This document shows, one piece after another, positions 1 through 6,951 of a stretch of DNA of 13,263 bases. The position numbers and the translations under genes are program-made. The notes under the pieces are model-generated. The model was not told the origin of the DNA and ran no database searches. It saw only the letters and a list, made by a program, of their open reading frames with translations. Source of the DNA: Ramlibacter sp. (GTDB taxonomy: Bacteria > Pseudomonadota > Gammaproteobacteria > Burkholderiales > Burkholderiaceae_C); assembly GCA_023701085.1 (NCBI GenBank), contig JAMPXR010000026.1, positions 1 through 13,263 on the forward strand, in the 5' to 3' direction. Position 1 is the first letter of the stretch. Each line of letters opens with the position of its first letter.

Positions 1-390
1 CCGCAGACGGTCGGGCGAGGGCTGCCCGTCGCCCAGCGCGGCCAGCGCATCGGCGGGCACACCCGCCGCCTCCGCCAGCGGCAGGTGCATGTCCCACTCG
101 AACACGTTGGACAGCTCACGCGCCACGACGCAGATCGTCCACTCGCGCAGGCCCGCATCGATGCCGCCCTGATAGCGCAAGGTCTCACCGACTTTGGCGA
201 CGGCCGACAGCAGCGCGGGCCGATGCAGCAGCGGGCGAAACGGGCCATAGACCCCGCGCCGCGGACCCTTGATCAGTTCGTCGGCTGCCGCCTGCTGGGC
301 GACATCGAGGACAGCGGGCGGGCCGAGACGCTCGGGCAGCCCGGCTTCGGGAAAGGCGCGCGCGGCGCGCGCGGACGGTGCGATGCTCAT
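1..390 (-). CDS. carboxymuconolactone decarboxylase-like protein, partial (C-terminus outside window)
   Basis: The first 130 residues are visible; the C-terminus lies beyond position 1. The stretch RGVYGPFRPLLHRPALL, followed by a helix with GETLRY and then RELSNVFEWDMHLPLAEAAGV, matches the CMD/AhpD-like all-helical fold. In classical members the helix carries a CxxC or CxxxH redox motif. Here the equivalent place reads NVFEWDMH, so the histidine is kept and the cysteines are absent. That pattern is typical of the 'EWxxH' CMD-like subgroup, whose function is mostly unknown, so a peroxidase role is unlikely. The ATG at 390 has an AGGAG nine nt upstream, which supports this start. It lies 106 nt after the hemerythrin gene on the same strand and could be co-transcribed with it. 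The family call is fairly sure; the function is not. Confidence 0.75.
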   Translation of the reverse strand, partial: MSIAPSARAARAFPEAGLPERLGPPAVLDVAQQAAADELIKGPRRGVYGPFRPLLHRPALLSAVAKVGETLRYQGGIDAGLREWTICVVARELSNVFEWDMHLPLAEAAGVPADALAALGDGQPSPDRLR

Positions 391-496
391 GAGGACAGCT
401 CCTGGGTTGCGATGGGGGAGGATGAGGGCGCGGTGCCGGGCGCGCGCACCAGCAGCGGGCTTCGGAAATGGCGCGCCGGCAGTTCAGCCGCTTGCG

Positions 497-1147
497 TCAC
501 CTCAAGAAAAACTCTTCCCACTCGAGCTCCGACCACCACTCGGCCTCGAGTCCATTGCAGGTCTCACCGTGGGCGCGGCACATGAAACAACCGTCACCGC
601 GCGTGAACGAAATGTCGGCGAGCGGCGGGTAACGAACCACCAGGCGCGCGCCGTCTTCACGCGCGGCCGCCTCGGCCTGGCTCATCGGCCGATCGGGCAA
701 CTCGCGGATGCCGCACCGGCCGAGCCGCTCCGCCCCTTCCGGGAACAGGACGGAGTTTTCCGCGTCGATATGGCGCCAGAGCGCGTGCGAGTAGCGAATG
801 GCCAGGGTCCGAACCCGGTCACAATCGCCCTCGGACTGCGGCCTGCGTTCGAGAAACGGCGTCATCTCGCGCATCCACTCCTCCATCTCGGCGTGCTCGT
901 GCAAGAGGGCGTGCACGGGTCCGCGGTCGCCCGGCAGTTCCGCGTCCGCCACGAGCGCGTGGAAGAGCACTCGCTCCTCCCGATCGTGATGGAAGTGGCC
1001 GGCGAACTCGGTGAAGAACGCGGCGAATCGTCTGCCGTCATCCGGGTCCGCGGTGCCGCTGACGAGTCCGTCGACGTAGCTGCGCAAGGACCCGAGCACC
1101 TGATCGATCAGCACGTGTTCGTCCTGCAATGTGTCGATCAACTTCAT
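497..1147 (-). CDS. hemerythrin (HHE cation-binding) domain protein with C-terminal cysteine motif
   Basis: A 216-residue protein. Residues 1-140 form a four-helix hemerythrin domain with the expected non-haem diiron ligands: H11, an HxxxE in the HFHHDREE region (H53/H54, E57/E58), H79 and H83 (HALLH), and H126/E130 (HIDAE). Such domains bind O2, NO or iron, or act in sensing and repair of nitrosative stress; which applies here cannot be read from the sequence. A tail of about 75 residues follows, with C187, C190 and C197 (CFMCRAHGETC), then an acidic Trp-rich end. The ATG at 1147 is chosen because the domain begins at once (MKLIDTLQDEH) and an AGGA lies about 10 nt upstream; ATG starts at 1183 and 1213 and a GTG at 1240 are possible. 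It begins 105 nt after pxpC, so it may have its own promoter. Confidence 0.82.
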   Translation of the reverse strand: MKLIDTLQDEHVLIDQVLGSLRSYVDGLVSGTADPDDGRRFAAFFTEFAGHFHHDREERVLFHALVADAELPGDRGPVHALLHEHAEMEEWMREMTPFLERRPQSEGDCDRVRTLAIRYSHALWRHIDAENSVLFPEGAERLGRCGIRELPDRPMSQAEAAAREDGARLVVRYPPLADISFTRGDGCFMCRAHGETCNGLEAEWWSELEWEEFFLR

Positions 1148-1252
1148 CGTCGGTCCGTCCTGGTGTACTGCCCGATTTTCCATAAGGCCTGAAGTGCTTG
1201 ATCCGATGCCCATGTCGGCGTCACGGGTAACTTCTCGCACCGCAGGTCACCG

Positions 1253-2257
1253 TCACTCCATCGAGACGCCGCTGATCAGGTTTTCCCGCATCAGGCGATC
1301 CTGGAGGCTCCCGCGCGGCACGGCGACCTCGCCGAGGAAGCGGCTGCGCGCCTTCGCGTGCGCGCGAGCCAGCGCAATCGCTTCGACAGGGCTCACGGGC
1401 TCGAAGCGCACGCGATCGCCGGGGCGCAGCTGCGCGACGCCATCGAGGTCGGCCGAAACGATGGTCGCGATCTTCGGATAGCCGCCGGTGGTCTGGTGGT
1501 CCGCCAACAGGATGGACGCAACGCCGTCGCCCGCCACCTGCACCGCGCCGCGCACGATCGGCTCGGACGGGATCGACAAGGCGTCCCGCAGCAGCAGCTT
1601 GGGGCCCGCAAGGCGCACGCCCATGCGGTCGAAGGCGGGCGTGAACGTGAAGGGCTGTTCGAGGAAGGCGGCTTTGGATTCCGGCTCGAAGGAGTCCTCC
1701 TGGGACCCGGCCACGACACGAACCACGCCGCTCGGGCGGTCGAACGTGGGAACCGGCAGCGGCCCGTCACGCTCGTCGGCGACCTGCGCATCGCGCACGA
1801 CGATGGACTGCCCGGCCGCGAGCATCCCCGCGCCGAGGCCGCTGGCGGAATGCGTTGCCGCGCTGCCCGCCCACGTTGTGCAGGCCAGCTCACCCGCGAA
1901 CGCGAGATAAGCCCAGGAACCCCGCGCGCCGGCACGGACCGCCACGACGTCGCCTTCGTGCAGTGTGCGAACGCACCATGACTCGAGCTTCGCGCCCGAA
2001 TGCATCACCTGGAACTCGCCGCCCGTGATGCAGCACGTCACCGCGCCGCGCTCGCACACGAGCTCGAGGCCTCCCGTGGACACCTCGATGGCGGTCGCGC
2101 CGGGGGCGCGCCCCAATGCGGCATTCGCGACCGCATGGGAGAAGCGATCCATCGGCCCCGAAGCGGGCACGCCATACCGCGCCATCCCGAACCGGCCTGC
2201 GTCCTGGTACGACACCAGCGGCCCGCAGGACCGCACCGTCAGCCGCGCTTCACTCAT
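1253..2257 (-). CDS. pxpC: 5-oxoprolinase subunit PxpC (KipA/AHS2, biotin-dependent carboxyltransferase-like)
   Basis: A 334-residue protein of the AHS2 (allophanate hydrolase subunit 2/KipA) family. With PxpA and PxpB it forms the ATP-dependent prokaryotic 5-oxoprolinase, which opens 5-oxo-L-proline to L-glutamate in the cytoplasm. Family marks are the N-terminal GPLVSYQDAGRFG (12-24) and GVPASGPMD (29-37), SxxPIVRGAVQVAGDG (about 230-245), TGGYP (257-261) and the terminal LRPGDRVRFEPV segment. The length is normal for the family. The ATG at 2257 overlaps the pxpB stop by 8 nt (ATGAGTGA), indicating translational coupling. This is the last gene of the tight operon. The same folds occur in urea amidolyase-type carboxyltransferases, but the complete A-B-C set beside it makes the 5-oxoprolinase call the best one. 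The true lactam substrate could differ in this catabolic setting. Confidence 0.9.
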   Translation of the reverse strand: MSEARLTVRSCGPLVSYQDAGRFGMARYGVPASGPMDRFSHAVANAALGRAPGATAIEVSTGGLELVCERGAVTCCITGGEFQVMHSGAKLESWCVRTLHEGDVVAVRAGARGSWAYLAFAGELACTTWAGSAATHSASGLGAGMLAAGQSIVVRDAQVADERDGPLPVPTFDRPSGVVRVVAGSQEDSFEPESKAAFLEQPFTFTPAFDRMGVRLAGPKLLLRDALSIPSEPIVRGAVQVAGDGVASILLADHQTTGGYPKIATIVSADLDGVAQLRPGDRVRFEPVSPVEAIALARAHAKARSRFLGEVAVPRGSLQDRLMRENLISGVSME

Positions 2258-2960
2258 GGCCGGTCTTTGCCGTTCGCGCCCGGTACCGGGCGGCGTCGAT
2301 CCGTTTGAAGCGCACCCCGTCCCCTACGCCGAAGAGGAAGGGCGCGTTCTCGTCGCCCGTGAGGATGCGCGTGGGTGACCTGCCGATGATGGACCAGCCC
2401 GTGGGCATGTCGAGCGTGGTGACCAGGCACTGCGCTCCGGCAATGAGCACGCTGCCCGCCGGGATGCCGCGGACTGCGGCGGGCTTGCGGGGCACCTGGA
2501 TTGCGCCGGGCACGCCGGCCAGGTAGGCGTAGCCGGGCGCGAAGCCGTACATGCGGACCTGGTAGTCGCCTCGCAGGTGCCATTCGATCGCCTGCTCCAT
2601 CGACAGCCCGGTGGCGCGTGCGACCGCGTCCAGATCAGGCGCGAATTCCGCGTCGTAGCAGACCTCGACCTCATGCGTCCGCGCCGTGCCCCGCACGTGC
2701 GCGGGTCTCATGGACTCTTTCCGCAGCAGGTCGCGCACGGCGGCCTCGATGGCCGCGTGGTCCGTCACCAGCGGATCGAACTCGATCAGCAGGTTGACGT
2801 ACGCCGGCACACACTCCTTCAGCCCCATCGGTGGATCGCTCACGAGCGCCGCGTCGAGCGCCAGCACCTCGGCGCCCGCCTCGTCGGTGATCGCTGCCGC
2901 GAACGACACCAGCACCGCATGGTCCGCGACCGGGGAGAACTTCGGCCAGGCGTTGGCCAT
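2250..2960 (-). CDS. pxpB: 5-oxoprolinase subunit PxpB (KipI/AHS1)
   Basis: A 236-residue AHS1 (allophanate hydrolase subunit 1/KipI) family protein, partner of PxpC in the 5-oxoprolinase complex. Visible marks are the N-terminal DHAVLVSF strand, the central HLRGDYQVRMYGFAPGYAYLAG block (about 128-149) and the cyclophilin-like core RGIPAGSVLIAGAQ followed by GWSIIGRSP (188-196). The start at 2960 (MANAWPKF) leaves 7 nt after the pxpA stop and puts the domain immediately at the N-terminus. An upstream ATG at 2990 would add 10 residues and overlap pxpA by 23 nt. Neither has a strong Shine-Dalgarno sequence, so translation probably relies on coupling to pxpA. The 3' end overlaps pxpC by 8 nt. 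The family assignment is secure. Confidence 0.9.
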   Translation of the reverse strand: MANAWPKFSPVADHAVLVSFAAAITDEAGAEVLALDAALVSDPPMGLKECVPAYVNLLIEFDPLVTDHAAIEAAVRDLLRKESMRPAHVRGTARTHEVEVCYDAEFAPDLDAVARATGLSMEQAIEWHLRGDYQVRMYGFAPGYAYLAGVPGAIQVPRKPAAVRGIPAGSVLIAGAQCLVTTLDMPTGWSIIGRSPTRILTGDENAPFLFGVGDGVRFKRIDAARYRARTAKTGHE

Positions 2961-2967
2961 GGCGGGG

Positions 2968-3732
2968 CTACCGCAGGAACGAAACGACATCCACGCCTTC
3001 GGCTTCGAGCCGCATGCGCACGTGCCGGGCCATCTCCACGGCTTGGGGGCTGTCGCCGTGCACGCAGACGGATTCGGCCTTCAGCGCGATGGCATCGCCA
3101 CCGAGCACGGGCATCTTGCCGCTCGCCAGGAAGTCGATCAGGCGTTTGGCGGCAAGCTGTGCATCATGCAGCATCGCGCCTTCGCGGTTGCGGGGAACGA
3201 GCTGGCCGCTCGGCAGGTAGCCCCGGTCCGCAAAGATTTCGGAGAAAACGCGGATGTCCAGTTGCCGCGCCGCATGCTCGAGCTCGGTGCCGGAGATGGC
3301 AAGGATCGCCAGTTGCGCGTCGAAGCCCTTCACCGCCGATGCGATGGCCTCGGCCACGGTCCTGTCGGCCGCGGCGAGGTTGCCCAGCGCCCCGTGCGGC
3401 TTGACGTAGCGAACCCTCGTGCCGGCAAGCTGCGCGATGGCCGAAAGCGCGCCCACCTGGGCCGCCACCATGCGGCCGATTTCCGCCGGCTGCATGGGAA
3501 TGACGCGGCGGCCAAACCCTTCGCGGTCCGCATAGCCCGGGTGGGCACCGACTTCGACACCGCGCTCGGCCGCCAGGCGCAGCGTGCGGTACATGGTCTC
3601 CGGGTCGCCGGCATGCCCGCCGCACGCGATGTTGGCGCTGGTCACGCAGTCGAGGAGGCGCGCGTCATCGCCCATCACCCATGGTCCGTAGCTTTCGCCG
3701 AGATCCGAGTTCAGGTCGATGCGCATGGTCAC
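2968..3732 (-). CDS. pxpA: 5-oxoprolinase subunit PxpA (LamB/YcsF family)
   Basis: A 254-residue LamB/YcsF-family protein, the subunit thought to carry the hydrolytic active site of the PxpABC 5-oxoprolinase. All the hallmark motifs are intact: DLNSDLGE (6-13), ANIACGGHAGD (33-43), GAHPGYADREGFGRR (62-76), VKPHGALGN (110-118), EIFADRGY (165-172) and CVHGDSP (223-229). The start used is a GTG at 3732, whose bases overlap the stop of the upstream VOC gene (GTGA, 4 nt). An ATG two codons later (3726) is equally possible. The order A-B-C with short spacing is the usual one. Finding this set inside an operon with a decarboxylase and an amine oxidoreductase suggests catabolism of a lactam or pyroglutamate-like compound rather than housekeeping repair; that step is inference. 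Confidence 0.92.
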   Translation of the reverse strand: MTMRIDLNSDLGESYGPWVMGDDARLLDCVTSANIACGGHAGDPETMYRTLRLAAERGVEVGAHPGYADREGFGRRVIPMQPAEIGRMVAAQVGALSAIAQLAGTRVRYVKPHGALGNLAAADRTVAEAIASAVKGFDAQLAILAISGTELEHAARQLDIRVFSEIFADRGYLPSGQLVPRNREGAMLHDAQLAAKRLIDFLASGKMPVLGGDAIALKAESVCVHGDSPQAVEMARHVRMRLEAEGVDVVSFLR

Positions 3733-4181
3733 TGTCCCGGGCGGTTGGTGGCGCGCGTGAGCAGCGTCACGCCGCCGGCCTTGGCGCTCTCATAGTAAGT
3801 GAAACCCGTGCGATTTGCACGCCGGCCGCTCATCAGCACCTGCAGGCCGGCGGCCGTCGCCTGAGCTTGCGCGGCGTCCGCGTCGGGCACTTCGAACCCG
3901 ATGTGGAAGACACCTTCGCCCTTGGCGTCGAGGTGCGTGCGCTGCGGCGACGGCTCGGGGCCGGGCTCGCACAGCTGCAGCTGCACGCCCGACAGGTTGC
4001 AGATGCGGTATTTGAGCGAAAGGAAGCCATCGCGGTTCGGCACCTGCAACTCTTCGTATTCGGCGAGCGGCGGGTATTGCACCCACGGGCCGACGCCCAC
4101 CGATTCGTAGAACGCCTGCGCCCTGTCGATGTCGTGCACCACGATGCAGATGTGGTGGAACTCTCTGAAGGGGCTCGTCAT
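3729..4181 (-). CDS. VOC family (glyoxalase/dioxygenase fold) protein
   Basis: A 150-residue single vicinal-oxygen-chelate protein with two beta-alpha-beta-beta-beta modules. The first module starts FHHICIVVHDIDRAQAFYESVGVGPW, and the second holds FHIGFEVPDADAAQAQATAAG. H10 and H93 sit where VOC enzymes such as methylmalonyl-CoA epimerase place their metal-binding histidines; Q69 or E72 could be the third ligand. The last strand reads GGVTLLTR and lacks the usual glutamate ligand (commonly GVxxEL), although E131 in TYYES lies nearby. It may therefore be an epimerase, lyase or isomerase of the pathway with altered metal binding, or a non-catalytic binding protein. The ATG at 4181 lies 3 nt after the SDR stop and the 3' end overlaps pxpA by 4 nt, so it is firmly part of the operon. 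The fold is sure; the reaction is unknown. Confidence 0.85.
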   Translation of the reverse strand: MTSPFREFHHICIVVHDIDRAQAFYESVGVGPWVQYPPLAEYEELQVPNRDGFLSLKYRICNLSGVQLQLCEPGPEPSPQRTHLDAKGEGVFHIGFEVPDADAAQAQATAAGLQVLMSGRRANRTGFTYYESAKAGGVTLLTRATNRPGQ

Positions 4182-4184
4182 GGC

Positions 4185-4958
4185 TCAGGCCTTCACGGGC
4201 ACAACGTAGTTGAGCACGCGGCGGCCGCCGTCGACGTACACCGTTTCCCCGGTGATGTACGAGGCGTCGTCGCTGGCGAGGAAGGCGACCACGGCCGCCA
4301 CTTCGGACGCTTCGCCATAACGGCCCAGCGGCGTGCGCGAGAGGATCGCGTGGTTGCCGGCGCTCTGGACGAACGCGCCTGCGACCATGTCGGTCATGAT
4401 CGTGCCCGGCCCCACGCCCACCACGCGAATGCCGTGCGATGCGAAGGCCACGGCGGCGGTGGATGTCACCTGGTTCATGCCGCCTTTCGAGATCGCATAG
4501 GGCGCCACGTTGGGATTGGCCAGGCCGGAATTGATCGAGGACATGTTGATGATCGCGCCGCCCCTGCCCTGCTTGATCATCTGGCGCGCCGCCGCCTGCG
4601 TGCCGTAGAACGCACCCTTGAGGTTCACGTCCAGCACGCGGCCCAGCAGTTCCTCGGTCACTTCCAGGAAATCGACCACCGGCGCGATGCCGGCGTTGTT
4701 CACCATGACGTCGAGCGCGCCGAATTTCGCGACGGCCGTTTCGACCAGCGCATCCACGTCGGCCTTGCGCGAGACATCGGCACGCACCGCCAGCACCCGG
4801 TCCGCCGCGCCTTGCGCCCTGACGGTGGCTTGCAGCGTCTGCTCATCGACATCCGAGAACACCACCTTCGCACCCTCGGCGAGCAGCCGCTCCGCGGTGG
4901 CGCGGCCGATGCCACGCGCCGCGCCCGTGACCACTGCGATCTTTCCTTCGAGTTTCAT
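4185..4958 (-). CDS. SDR family NAD(P)-dependent oxidoreductase (classical, FabG-like)
   Basis: A 257-residue classical short-chain dehydrogenase/reductase. Visible motifs are TGAARGIG (11-18, dinucleotide binding), D61 (RADV), NNAG (87-90), N112, the catalytic S140/S141, Y154 and K158 (YAISK), GPGTIMTDM after strand 6, and the C-terminal ITGETVYVDGG. An acidic D36 after strand 2 (FSDVD) suggests preference for NAD(H). It would interconvert an alcohol and a ketone or aldehyde, presumably an intermediate of the operon's pathway. The ATG at 4958 is preferred over an upstream in-frame start at 5024 because the family's N-terminus begins here (MKLEGKIAVVTG) and a full AGGAGGT stands 7 nt before it. 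It follows the FAD oxidoreductase gene after 14 nt. The substrate cannot be told from sequence. Confidence 0.92.
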   Translation of the reverse strand: MKLEGKIAVVTGAARGIGRATAERLLAEGAKVVFSDVDEQTLQATVRAQGAADRVLAVRADVSRKADVDALVETAVAKFGALDVMVNNAGIAPVVDFLEVTEELLGRVLDVNLKGAFYGTQAAARQMIKQGRGGAIINMSSINSGLANPNVAPYAISKGGMNQVTSTAAVAFASHGIRVVGVGPGTIMTDMVAGAFVQSAGNHAILSRTPLGRYGEASEVAAVVAFLASDDASYITGETVYVDGGRRVLNYVVPVKA

Positions 4959-4965
4959 TTGCGAA

Positions 4966-4972
4966 ACCTCCT
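4966..4972 (-). promoter_or_regulatory. strong Shine-Dalgarno site deciding the SDR start
   Basis: The minus strand reads AGGAGGT seven nt before the ATG at 4958, directly after the TGA of the FAD oxidoreductase. It is the only near-perfect ribosome binding site in the operon and excludes the longer reading that would begin at 5024. It also hints that the SDR is translated more strongly than its coupled neighbours. Confidence 0.85.
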
Positions 4973-6148
4973 TCAATAAACGATAGCTTCGACCAGCGGC
5001 TCGGCGTCGCGGATCCGCTCCCAACCCAGGGCCGACAGGTCGATGGACTGGAAGCCGCCTGCCGTGACCAGTTCGGCCACGCCGCGGCCGACCGCGGGTG
5101 CGTGCATCACGCCGTGGCCCGAGAATCCGGTGGCGAAAATGAGGTTCGATAGCTCGTCATGCGGGCCCACCACGCCGTTGTGGTCCAGCGTGTTGACCTC
5201 GTAATGCCCCGCCCAGGCGCGCTGCAGGCGTAACTCCTCCATGGCGGGGATGCGCTTGGCGAGCCGGGGCCAGAACATCTCTTCCATCAGCTCGTGATGC
5301 GGCTCGAAGTCGCCGTCGGCATCGGCGTCCCGATCCTGCGGCGGCTGGATACCGCCGATGTAGCCCTCGCCTTCGGGCCGGATCCAGATGCCGCTGGTGT
5401 CGAACAGCATCGGGAAGTTCGGCAGCGTGAAGGGCGTCTTGAAGCAGAAGACGGTGCGCTTCTTCGGGACGACCGGCAAGTCGATGCCCAGGCCAGCCGC
5501 GAGCCGGCCGGACTGCGCGCCGGCGGCCAGCACGCAGAGCTCGCATGCGAGCACGTCGCCGTTCGACAGGCGCACGCCATTGATCGCGCAACCGCGCGTA
5601 TCGAACCCCGCCACGGCCGCTGCGATGTACTCCACACCGAGCTGGCGTGCCGCACGCCGCACCAGCGTGAGCAGGCTCCAGGCATCGAACCAGCCTTCGT
5701 GCCGCGCCCCCAGCGTGCCGATGCCGACGTCGTCGAAACGGATTCCGGGAAAGCGCGCCTGCAGCTGCTGCGCATCGAGCGCAAGGATGTCGGCGCCGTT
5801 CTCGCGCTGCATCTGCGCGGCCGCTTTGCGCGCGCCTGCTTGTTCGGGAGTCCCGAGGATCAGGTACCCCCGCTCGCGATAACCCACATCGGCGTCCTCG
5901 CCGAAGATGGTTTTGATGTTGCGGAACATGTCCGCGCCGAACAGGCTCATGCGGATGTTCTCGGGCGTGCCGAACTGCGTGCGGATGCCCGCGGCCGAGA
6001 GCGCCGTCGACGAATACTGGTAGGTCGGATCCTTCTCCACCACCGCGATCGGGCCGGTGAAGCCGGCGCGGCGCAGGGACCATGCGCAGAAACTGCCCAT
6101 GATGGCGCCCCCGACGATCACGACGCGCCCCTTGGTAGCGATTTTCAT
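4973..6148 (-). CDS. FAD-dependent oxidoreductase (DadA/FOXRED1-like amine or amino-acid oxidoreductase)
   Basis: A 391-residue DAO-superfamily flavoenzyme. The N-terminal Rossmann segment VVIVGGAIMGS (9-19) binds the FAD ADP moiety; the second glycine of GxGxxG is alanine, a variant also seen in other members of this group. E38 (VVEKD) would bind the ribose. Residues 44-60 (QYSSTALSAAGIRTQFG) match the FOXRED1/sarcosine-oxidase-like family, and the C-terminal GFSGHGVMHAPAVGRGVAEL (341-360) is the flavin-site motif of DadA-like proteins. No signal peptide or membrane helix is seen. Such enzymes oxidise secondary amines or D-amino acids to imines or 2-oxo acids, which would feed the operon's decarboxylase. 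The ATG at 6148 gives the glycine-rich loop its normal position, although the frame stays open to 6241. The start lies 1 nt after the stop of the ALDH stump. Confidence 0.9.
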   Translation of the reverse strand: MKIATKGRVVIVGGAIMGSFCAWSLRRAGFTGPIAVVEKDPTYQYSSTALSAAGIRTQFGTPENIRMSLFGADMFRNIKTIFGEDADVGYRERGYLILGTPEQAGARKAAAQMQRENGADILALDAQQLQARFPGIRFDDVGIGTLGARHEGWFDAWSLLTLVRRAARQLGVEYIAAAVAGFDTRGCAINGVRLSNGDVLACELCVLAAGAQSGRLAAGLGIDLPVVPKKRTVFCFKTPFTLPNFPMLFDTSGIWIRPEGEGYIGGIQPPQDRDADADGDFEPHHELMEEMFWPRLAKRIPAMEELRLQRAWAGHYEVNTLDHNGVVGPHDELSNLIFATGFSGHGVMHAPAVGRGVAELVTAGGFQSIDLSALGWERIRDAEPLVEAIVY

Positions 6149-6149
6149 C

Positions 6150-6356
6150 TCAGGACGAACAGGTTGCCGGCGGCCGCGCCCGGGGCCCGGAAGTGAATGC
6201 GGCGTGTGCGGCCTGCACGGCGGCCTCGACGTCACGTGCATCGCAGCGCGGGATCTCGGCCCAGGCCTCGCCGGTGAACGGGTTCTGCGACGCGAACCAG
6301 GTGCCCCCTTGCGGGTCGACGTCGGCGCCGTTGATGTGCCGCGGGTAGCGCTTCAT
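6150..6356 (-). pseudogene. aldehyde dehydrogenase, N-terminal remnant (internal deletion)
   Basis: A 68-residue frame beginning MKRYPRHINGADV, then WFASQNPFTGEAWAEIP and DVEAAVQAAHAAFTSG. This is the unmistakable first ~57 residues of an NAD(P)-dependent aldehyde dehydrogenase, a family of about 480-500 residues. After FTSGP the frame leaves the family and stops at TGA 6150-6152; the nucleotide-binding domain and the catalytic Cys and Glu are gone, so it cannot be active. The ATG follows the decarboxylase beta-subunit stop after 1 nt, as expected for a genuine operon gene. In the next frame the junction DNA encodes GNLFVLR and then a TGA that overlaps the FAD gene's ATG by 4 nt (ATGA). This looks like the original C-terminus of the ALDH, implying one deletion of roughly 1.2-1.3 kb with an out-of-frame join. 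The end assignment is inference. Confidence 0.8.
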
Positions 6357-6357
6357 G

Positions 6358-6951
6358 TCAGAAGGGGAGCAGGCCCAGCTCGGCGCGGAAGCGGTTCTTG
6401 ACAAAGGCGCCGTCGCGCGGCGGCAAGGCACGCGGCGGCTCGTTGGGCTCGATCAGGACTTGCGCGAACGCGGGACCGCGCCGCGCGTCGATGCATCGCG
6501 CGAGGTCCGCGGCACGCTCCACGGTATCGACGCGCTGCGCGTCTTCGATGCCGCATCCCTTGGCCACCGCGACCAGGTCCGTGCCCAGGCTCGAATGGCT
6601 GCGCTGCATGCCGGTCTCGCCGAAGTGGCCGTTGTCCAGCACCACCACCGTGAGGTTCGCGGGCCGCTTGACGCCGATGGTGGCGAGGCTGCCGATGCCC
6701 ATCAGCATCTCACCGTCGCCCGTGATGACGACCACGCAGCGTTCGGGCTGCGCCAGCGCCAGTCCGAGCCCGAGTGGCACGGCGCCGCCCATCGCACCCC
6801 ACAGATAGAAGTTCTTCGCGCGGTCGCCGGCGGCGAACACGTCGTAAGAGGGCGAGCCCAAGCCGGTGACGATGAGGGCCTCGGGGATCGCCCGCACCAG
6901 GCTGGCGACGAAGCTGCGGCGGTCCACCGACTTGCGTTGAGGCGTCGTCAT
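6358..6951 (-). CDS. ThDP-dependent 2-oxo-acid decarboxylase, beta subunit (sulfopyruvate/phosphonopyruvate decarboxylase type)
   Basis: A 197-residue protein corresponding to the C-terminal pyrophosphate-binding (PP) domain of thiamine-diphosphate enzymes. The cofactor motif GDGEMLMGIGSLATIG (78-93), closed by LDN (105-107), is complete; LWGAMGGAVPLGLGLALA (50-67) is the usual dimer-contact segment before it. The size and split layout are those of sulfopyruvate decarboxylase beta (ComE) and related phosphonopyruvate decarboxylases. With the alpha subunit it should decarboxylate a 2-oxo acid to an aldehyde plus CO2, using ThDP and Mg2+. The ATG at 6951 overlaps the alpha-subunit stop (TGATG). 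An ATG five codons earlier would overlap further and is less likely. The actual 2-oxo acid (sulfopyruvate or another) is not determined; coenzyme M synthesis is not expected in this type of organism. Confidence 0.88.
   Translation of the reverse strand: MTTPQRKSVDRRSFVASLVRAIPEALIVTGLGSPSYDVFAAGDRAKNFYLWGAMGGAVPLGLGLALAQPERCVVVITGDGEMLMGIGSLATIGVKRPANLTVVVLDNGHFGETGMQRSHSSLGTDLVAVAKGCGIEDAQRVDTVERAADLARCIDARRGPAFAQVLIEPNEPPRALPPRDGAFVKNRFRAELGLLPF

Noticed and set aside
269..1192. 307-codon plus-strand frame covering the hemerythrin gene
   Set aside because: The opposite strand encodes a hemerythrin domain with all its ligands; the plus frame has no recognisable fold and no good ribosome site.
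1148..1252. FNR/ANR-type box (TTGAT near 1199) before the hemerythrin gene
   Set aside because: Only one half-site is present; the matching ATCAA at the right spacing is missing.
3681..4979. 432-codon open frame on the plus strand
   Set aside because: It runs antisense to pxpA, the VOC gene and the SDR gene, all of which show clear family motifs. Its translation is Arg/His/Gly/Ala-rich with no recognisable domain, typical of GC-rich shadow frames.
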